From Daedaleopsis sinensis (lineage: Eukaryota; Basidiomycota; Agaricomycetes; Polyporales; Polyporaceae): a DNA stretch of 64,000 nt. The DNA lies in contig CM066309.1 in assembly GCA_033807695.1 (NCBI GenBank), positions 2,666,001-2,730,000 on the forward strand, written 5' to 3'. Both the position numbers and the translations under genes were made by a program. The stretch's first letter is position 1. The number at the start of each line of letters is the position of its first letter. This document shows, piece by piece, positions 57,792 through 64,000 of the stretch. The notes beneath the pieces were generated by a model that was not told where the DNA came from, did not search any database, and saw nothing but the letters and a program-made list of their open reading frames with translations.

Positions 57792-59152
57792 TCAGGCGGT
57801 TTCCTGAGGGTGCACGATCAGCTTCACCCCGCTGACCTTGTTCTCCCGCATGCGCACACAACCCCCCTGGACCCCCAGCAACCCGCCAGGAAGGACCTCG
57901 ACCCTGTTCGGCTGAGCCGCGCAAAACAGTGGCACCGTCAGTGGCACCGTCGACAATACCGAGCCGTGCACGGATAGTATGAACAGCCTACTCACCACAA
58001 GAACCCCGGTGCGCAGCCACTCCGTCAGCCGCTTGTACAACTCCTCGCCCATCGCCTTGTTCGCGGGGATCGCGAGGCTCCCGAACGGGCGCGCGATCTT
58101 CTTGGGGGGCAGCCCGGCGGCGGCGTCGCGCGCGACCCGCGCATCGAGGATCTCGACGTTGAACGGGATCGAGAGCACGAGGGCGCCGCCCGGGGCGACG
58201 GCGTCGTACGCGAGGTGCTGCGTGCCCTCGTCGGCGATCGCGGCGAACGCGTACGTGAGCGGCGTCCCGGCAGTGAGCTGTGCGAGCTCGGCGTGGAGCG
58301 CTTCGGCGGGGAGGGAGCGGTCGAGCACGTGTGTCGCGCCGAGGGACTTGAGGTAGTCCGTGTGCTTGAGCGACGAGGTTGCGATGATGGGCGAAAAGCC
58401 TTGGAGCTTGGCGAGTTGGATGGCTACGGACGGATAACAGGTTAGATTTTCAGGCGGGATATGGGTGCGAGCACTGACCGTACTGTCCGAGAGACGAGGA
58501 GCCTCCGACGACGAGCGCGGGCTGGCCGGCGAACTTCGTCGTGCCGCCCTCTTCCCAAGGGGCCGGGAAGTCGACGGATTGTGCGTCAGGGTGGTGGCTC
58601 CAGATCCCTGTCGTCACTGTCGACAGTCCGACAGGGATGGATGCGGCCTCGTCCATGGAGATAGTGTCCGGGATCTGATGCCGGACGTGACAAGCTCATT
58701 ATTCATGGCAGGATCGTACGGGCAGCAAGGTTCGAGGGATGGGACGTACCTTTGCCAGGTTGTCAGCAGCAGCAACGGTGTATTGCATAAATGAGTGCGC
58801 CTGAGCGACACCCGCAGGGAAGAGGCTGTCCATGTAGTATCGTGTTGGATTCAGACCGCAGACACTGCAGAGAGTCTCTTGATACTTACACCCTGTCGCC
58901 CTTGACAACGCTCGTGACATCAGGCCCAATGTCCTCGACGACGCCGGCACCATCTACCCCGCCGATCCAGGGATAGTCCTGAATGAGGGGCGGGGCAAAG
59001 AACTCCAGTGCGGAATCAACGGGGTTTATCGCTGCAGCAATAACCTTCACGAGGACTTCCTTCGGGCCAGGTTTGGGCACAGGCCAGTCGACGAGCTTCC
59101 AGGGCGTCATCTTTTCTGGAACGACAAGTGCTTTCTGCGTCGCGGGAGGCAT
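57792..59152 (-). CDS. Zinc-independent medium-chain oxidoreductase (enoyl-reductase/quinone-reductase-like)
   Basis: NADP(H)-dependent MDR-family reductase. Start MPPATQKALVVPEKMTPWKL at 59152. The GroES-like domain follows (VLVKVIAAAINPVDSALEFF, WIGGVDGAGVVEDIG), then SMDEAASIPVGLSTVTTGIW. The Rossmann fold shows ALVVGGSSSLGQYAIQLAKL, matching the GxSxSLG cofactor loop. Later come IIATSSLKHTDYLKSLGATH, VAPGGALVLSIPFNVEILDA, LYKRLTEWLRTGVLV and, after a last intron, PNRVEVLPGGLLGVQGG, ending VKLIVHPQETA. No Cys/His zinc ligands are seen, so it is not a zinc alcohol dehydrogenase. The pattern resembles the ToxD-like/trans-acting enoyl reductase branch, but no biosynthetic gene cluster lies next to it. 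About four introns. Confidence 0.9.
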
Positions 59153-59928
59153 TGTAGATGGCGAGGCTAGACTCGTGGCGACTGAGATCAGTGCGATTGT
59201 GTTAACACCTACGGCCTACTTTGTGGTTTTTATATGCGCCGCTGGAGACGATACCTCCACACGGGTTGCGATGTGGGTCCAAATTCGTAGTGCACAGTGC
59301 ACACCCGAAATTGCCTGAGGTTTTCGGACTTGTGCAATAACCCACTATCCACCCGACCCACTATCCACAGCGATCCACCCGGGACTGCCCGCATTATTTC
59401 TGGGCTCGTTGCACAATTTCAGCGCAATCGGTGTGCTTGTTGAACGACAGCGGTGCTTCGCCCGGAAGACGCAGGCTTGCACCCAGGGCCGTCGCTTCGG
59501 GGCTGACCTCAGAGACGGAGGAGGTGAATACATCGTGGCGGCTGCGTTCAAGGTATGCCAAACCTCTATTCTGCTTGTGTCGTGTATCCTTATGGTTTCA
59601 AGACAACTTCAAGACAACTTCAAGACAGCGTACCCTAGTAGCGTACCTGGCAATGTTCGGGTCGGAATCGGATGTGGATTTCGGACATTGTAGTGGACAG
59701 TGGCTCCAGACGAACCGTGCCGCCGGAGCTCGAGTGGGGACAAGTGTATGCAGATCACTGGGCCGAATGCGTGCGCATACTACCTGACTTGACTTTTACT
59801 TGGCTCCAAGTGGTCACTGCCCACTGCAAGAGTCAGAGACGTTAACGAGGCCGCGAGGTTCAACTTGTGGGAAGTGCGTGAGTCTCTGAGAGGCTGGATA
59901 TGGCCTTGCTGTGCGGCAACTCTGTCAA
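59153..59928. other. Intergenic upstream of tRNA-His
   Basis: Promoter of the oxidoreductase gene at the left. Minor direct repeats only: ccactatccac twice near 59342-59369, and three copies of ttcaagaca(ac) near 59597-59627. No coding signal. Confidence 0.55.
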
Positions 59929-60010
59929 GTCCCTATCGATTAGTGGTTAGATCATCACGTTGTGGTAACACAATTCCGTGAAGACGCCGGCTCGAATCCG
60001 GCTAGGGACA
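59929..60010 (+). tRNA. tRNA-His (anticodon GTG) with a short intron
   Basis: The acceptor stem GTCCCTA pairs with TAGGGAC, with A as discriminator. The D-region is GATTAGTGGTTAGATC. The anticodon stem TCACG/CGTGA encloses TTGTGG, giving anticodon GTG, then an intron of about 10 nt (TAACACAATT) and one loop base. The T-arm is GCCGG CTCGAAT CCGGC. No G is encoded at position -1, as expected for eukaryotic tRNA-His, where it is added after transcription. A run of eight or more T at about 60016 is the pol III terminator. Confidence 0.9.
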
Positions 60011-60388
60011 TTGAAGTGTTTTTTTTGCTGGGTGGCTTGTTCACTTTACCATCGCATACCCATTTGTTGCAAGTCCTACATATGCATGTACCTTCGATGC
60101 TGGCGTAATACCGTATAGATTACTAAACATTCATGATTCGAAAATCATTCTGCATAGGAGAAGGAGTGTGATTACCAAATGACTGTGAGGATTACATCGA
60201 GGAGCGGCCCATAGACGACAGGAGAGAAAAGTTCAAGCACGACGGCAAACATAGTATCCGAGGATAGATGTCTGACAAGCCAACGCATCGGTTGAGGGTA
60301 ACGCCACCGGTGAGGCGGCTCTCGCCCTATAAGCCGCTGCACATCCCTTCCGGATATCCAGAATGTGAATTGGGGCTAGGGAATGGAC
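60011..60388. other. Intergenic between tRNA-His and the GPI protein gene
   Basis: Begins with the pol III terminator. Otherwise the 3' UTR of the minus-strand GPI protein gene; nothing else seen. Confidence 0.6.
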
Positions 60389-61253
60389 TCATGCAAAGAT
60401 GAAACCCAAGGCAGCGATAGCTGCGGCGGCGAGGGTTCCGGGCACCGACAAGCCGGTCGCACCGTTGTTCCCAGTGCTGCTTCCAGAGGCACCCGTCGTC
60501 TGCGCGGCAGAGCCGCCAGAGGCGGTTGCCCCACCCGTTCCGGTGGCGACGCCGGTGGGCGTCGCACTCGCGGCAGGGTACGCTGCACCGAGAGGCTTGA
60601 TCTCGAATGGCTGAGACTCAGCCAAAACCTACGTTATGGGAATAGTCAGCACGGGAGTCGACGGGGGGTGGGAGCGCTGGACAAGACAGCCAGAAGAGAC
60701 TGGCAGGATGCCCGTGGAAACCGACAGCATGGGGCCACCATATGGCAGTACCTCCGCTGGCCGTGCACCTGGTACCATGTAGAAAGACAAGAATGACTCA
60801 CATGAGTCTCGTTGAAGGGGTCCGCGAGCTGGATGGTGTAACCGGTAGCAGCCTTCATGTTGACCTGCTCCTTCGTGATGAGCTTGGAGCAGTCGAAGTT
60901 GTTCTGTTGCGCAATGAAAGCTTGAGGCTGGACGAGGACGTTGACGTCGGAGTTTGCGATCCTTGAGGTGTGGAGGGACACCAGTCAGTCTGAGTGTAAG
61001 CATGAACATGGTTGCTCGATAGCTTACAGGACCGTGAAATTTGTGTACGGGGACGTCTTGCATGTCCACGTAATGACATTGTCAGATGCAGCGACTGCAG
61101 TATGGTAAGCTCACTGCTGCAGAGATATCTGAGAGAAGAGGACTGACCCCACCAGAGGTTAGGGCCACCGGGTGCAAGGACGTCGAGCTGAGCAGCGGCG
61201 CCGCTGGCGAGCGCAAGGAGCGTGGAGGAGAGAGCGGCGGCGGAGAACTTCAT
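60389..61253 (-). CDS. Kre9/Knh1-family GPI-anchored cell-wall protein
   Basis: Secreted Ser/Thr-rich protein of the fungal Kre9/Knh1-like (PF10342-type) family, attached to the membrane or wall. Start at 61253 with a clear signal peptide (MKFSAAALSSTLLALASGAA, cleaved after AAAQ). The mature domain opens LDVLAPGGPNLWW, typical of the family. The next exons give CQDVPYTNFTV and a stretch with NSDVNVLVQPQAFIAQQNNF, DCSKLITKEQVNMKAATGYT and IQLADPFNETHV. The last exon starts VLAESQPFEIKPLGAAYPAA. It is followed by a Gly/Ser/Thr-rich stalk and a hydrophobic end (VPGTLAAAAIAALGFIFA), a GPI-attachment signal preceded by small residues. Three to four introns; length of about 200 residues is typical. 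Confidence 0.88.
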
Positions 61254-62552
61254 GGCGGTCAGAGAGCTGAATGCGTGGCAAGAGGGCGAGAACGGAGAGA
61301 AAGAGGGACACTGACAGGCGAAGAATGCAACGAGGGGCTATTTCCTGCTCTTTCCCAGGTACGGACGGGCACGGCGAGGGCGGCGGGCGGCCGGTCGGCC
61401 TCCGGCGCACTGTCAGTGTCAGCCTGGTGTCCGGAGGTCCACCGTGCAAGCCTAGTGTCATCCTCATCCTTACTACTCGGCTCTCTGTCGTCTTCAATCA
61501 CCAATCACCAATCATGATCAAGTGCATGGACGCGTTGGTCAGGGCGGATTGACGACTACGAGGCCGAGTTGGGTCGCCTCGGTTTGGGCCCACGTCGATG
61601 ACATCGTACCCGGCGGTGAGTTATTACTAGACGGTGCTGTTTGGGCTAATCTCACCGTGGTTCAAGCTCGCTCAGTGTCTTGCCAATGGTCAGAAGGAAC
61701 ATCTACTGCGTTTGTTATCTGTCGGTACTGCTTGCAGCATTCGCTGTGCTATCGTACGATGATAACGTGAGTGACACTGGCAAGAGTATTTGAAGAGTAC
61801 ATACCGGCAAACGTATACAATACATACAAACTTCACGCACAAGCAACGCAATTAGGCTGGTTGTATGTTCGCTATGACCATATGGCAATGGGACGACAGC
61901 CCAGGTATACTGAGAGCAACAGGTGTGACTGTATCCAAGGCATGTCTGCGCTGTGTACGAAGGTTGGTTAGCGGGTCTCTTCTCGTCGAGAATGTCGCTG
62001 ACGCATTCCTTTTTGCCTTATGGAAGGAGGATAATCCGTCCTTCCAGCAGTAGCCTTCACATTCCCCTCGGCGGTAGAGATAGCGCTAAGCTGCAGCGCA
62101 GTCTTCCCGAATCCGAGGCAGGACTCTCAAGCTCGTTCATTTCCGAACACAGCCAATTCACCTAGGTGGACTCTTTTCTGAGCCGAGCTTAATCGCAGCA
62201 CTTTACCAAGTCCAGTGATATCCATTCCATGCTCACAGAAGCACCACCAGCCTAAGCTATGCATGGAGCACGCCAAGTATCGCTGTGCGCTGCTTCGCCC
62301 TAAATGAACTCCTATCCGCGTGTTCGCCGGACGCCTTCTCGATGGACGGCCTCACGAGACTCGTCAAGCTTCTTCGTGCCGCTATTCCGCTGCACGTTGT
62401 GCGCGGAGCTTGTTGAGTCTCAGCCACGTCGAACTCGAGGCGCGTCAGTCAGCGTATAACTCGCTTGTCTCCTGCATGAACCTCCTTGGCCTGTGGCTCT
62501 TCCCTTCCTCTACGAATGAGAGGCTCTGCTTTGGTTCTGTTCACATCATCTA
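61254..62552. other. Intergenic between GPI protein and RBR ligase genes
   Basis: Divergent promoter space. Several ORFs under 145 codons overlap on both strands without recognisable motifs. Part of 62.2-62.55 kb may be leader of the RBR gene. Confidence 0.5.
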
Positions 62553-64000
62553 ATGGATCACAATAATGCGCTAGGTTTGACGTTCAATCCCGAGCCAGAG
62601 GTGTTCGACTTGGGCAATGTCGACTGGGACAGCATCACGGTTGTCTCACTTCAACTATCAACACGAGACCGCAAAAATATATTGCCTTTCGGGCTACCGC
62701 GCTTTAGCAGTTGGAGAAACCCTGGGTCAGGACGGAGTAGATTTCCACTTGGTTCATGGTGCAGGTGCGTCTTCATCCACCCAGTGCTACAGGTCGATGT
62801 CCTGAGACTTGTCAGGTTATCTTCTCGAGTGAAACTCCTCAGGCGGCGAATTCCGGGCTTCCTCCAAGCGGTCGCTGGTAGTATCGTCGCAAACTTTCCC
62901 GGCATTGCGCCAAGACCCCCTACTTTCGACCGATACCACGTCTTCTCAGCATCATTGTAAGTCATTATACATTCTCGAGACTTTGACTACATAATTCGTT
63001 CGCAGATCTACATATGAATGCGCAGCTTGTCAGGCCGACATCGAGATTATGGACGACGCCTCCATTGCAGTTCCTTGTGGTCATCACTACCATGCAGAAT
63101 GCTTGCTGAGCTTGGTGGATTCCTCATTACACACTTTGGCTACATTCCCTCCGCGATGTTGCCGACAGACGATACCGACCGACATCTTCGCGCCGTTTAT
63201 GCCACGTTCCCTGCGGACCGCATTTGCTGAACGCCAAGCAGAGTACGACACTCCGAAACGTGTCTACTGCTCGAATCCACGCTGCAGTCGTTTCCTAGGC
63301 GCCAGGGACAAGCATATTCCAATCCGTGTTCTGACCTGTCCGGCTCCCCCATGTGGTACACGCACGTGTGCGCGGTGTAAAGCACGCATCGACGGTCCTG
63401 CATCGCGACACGAGTGCTCGCACGATCCTGGACACCGTGCCACTCTCCAGCTGGGCAGTCGTCTGGGCTGGGTACGCTGCCCGGCATGCGAAGAACTCAT
63501 CGAACGCCACGGTGGATGCGCACACATGACATGTGTATGCGGCGCGCAATTCTGCTACCGATGTCGTGCACTGTGGAAGACGTGCAACTGCGTCGACTGG
63601 GGTGACGGGGTTGGAGCGGATGACGGAGAAGCACGACTTTTCGCGCCGTTGGAGGAGGGCGGGGATCTGGGTGAGAGGCTGGCGCTGTGGGTCCCCCCTA
63701 CCCTCGAACGTAACGCCAGCAGAGGACCTGATGGATGGACGGACATTCGACCCGGAGAGCGGCCGCGGTCACGCTCTTTCACGTTCGCTCAGCCACATTC
63801 CCTTGCCGCCTGCGCCAGTGCTGCAGCTGTTGCTGCAGCTGTTGACACGCCCCCGCGGCCCACCACGATGCAGGCGAACCTCAAGACCAGTCCCCTCGCC
63901 GGTCCATCGCGAGAAGTTCAAGACGCGAGCGACACGGCGCACTGCTTCCCATTCCTGGTGGACCCGCAGCTCATTGCCCGCGGAGTCCAGGCGCAGGAGA
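62553..64000 (+). CDS. RBR-type (RING-IBR-RING) E3 ubiquitin ligase, C-terminus off right edge
   Basis: RBR ligases pass ubiquitin from an E2 to a catalytic Cys in RING2 before the substrate. The exon from about 63007 encodes RING1 (YECAACQADIEIMDDASIAV, PCGHHYHAECLLSLV, PRCCRQTIPTDIF). The IBR follows (VYCSNPRCSRFLGARDKHIP, LTCPAPPCGTRTCARCK, SRHECSHDPGH), then RING2/Rcat (VRCPACEELIERHGGCAHMT, CVCGAQFCYRCRALWKTCNC). The GGC Cys is the expected catalytic one. A Ser/Ala/Pro-rich region continues to the window end without a stop. The N-terminal part from 62553 (MDHNNALG) has several exons of uncertain border; one contains HETAKIYCLSGYRALAVGET. The start is a tentative choice. Confidence 0.82.

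Noticed and set aside
59597..59630. Direct repeats ttcaagacaac as a possible CRISPR-like or regulatory array
   Set aside because: Three adjacent short copies without spacers; a simple tandem duplication.
57792..61253. A secondary-metabolite cluster around the enoyl-reductase-like gene
   Set aside because: No polyketide synthase, terpene synthase, P450 or NRPS is nearby; the neighbours are a tRNA, a GPI protein and a membrane protein.

Overview
The window looks like nuclear DNA of a filamentous basidiomycete, most likely an Agaricomycete. Genes are cut by many short GT..AG introns (about 45-95 nt), two tRNA genes carry short introns just 3' of the anticodon, and several families are typical of mushrooms: a DUF6533 seven-helix protein, a DUF3433 membrane protein, a Kre9/Knh1-type GPI protein, a divergent G-alpha with long inserts, and RBR-type ubiquitin ligases. 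There is no operon structure. Because of the introns, most real genes had to be assembled from several exons; exon borders were chosen by eye from donor, acceptor and reading-phase agreement.

Layout. 1-4218 (-): multi-CCCH zinc-finger and RRM-like protein, running off the left edge. 4476-7158 (-): KAR5/Tht1 nuclear fusion protein, divergent from a glutathione S-transferase (7457-8651, +). 9394-10635 (-): conserved fungal coiled-coil protein. A gene-poor stretch follows, ending with a small twin-CX9C Som1-like gene (13255-13687, -). 13961-15789 (+): S-adenosylhomocysteine hydrolase. 16443-18398 (+): conserved unknown. 18605-20308 (-): SDR. 21546-25122 (+): LARP1-type La-module RNA-binding protein. 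25.1-28.3 kb: gene-poor. 28371-30493 (+): divergent G-alpha. 31389-31934 (+): PMP3. 32888-36826 (+): MSH2. 37371-40372 (+): DUF3433 protein. 41473-44598 (-): two-RRM protein. 45442-45534: tRNA-Lys. 45863-46541 (-): small hydrophilic protein. 46938-49324 (-): Mup1-like permease. 50079-50817 (-): cyclophilin A. 50.8-54.8 kb: gene-poor, with orphan ORFs. 54785-56690 (+): DUF6533 protein. 56805-57494: a MITE-like element with 90-bp perfect terminal inverted repeats. 57792-59152 (-): medium-chain oxidoreductase. 59929-60010: tRNA-His. 60389-61253 (-): GPI protein. 62553-64000 (+): RBR ubiquitin ligase, cut by the right edge.

These are mostly independent housekeeping genes. Points of interest: two ACGCGT (MCB-type) triplet clusters, upstream of MSH2 and of PMP3; a G-alpha whose catalytic switch II glutamine is alanine and which lacks the Gly2 lipidation site; the near-pristine inverted-repeat element; the CCCH/RRM gene, whose architecture suggests an RBR C-terminus beyond the edge; and the Som1-like gene, which has no long ORF. 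I did not find a clear undescribed multi-gene system.
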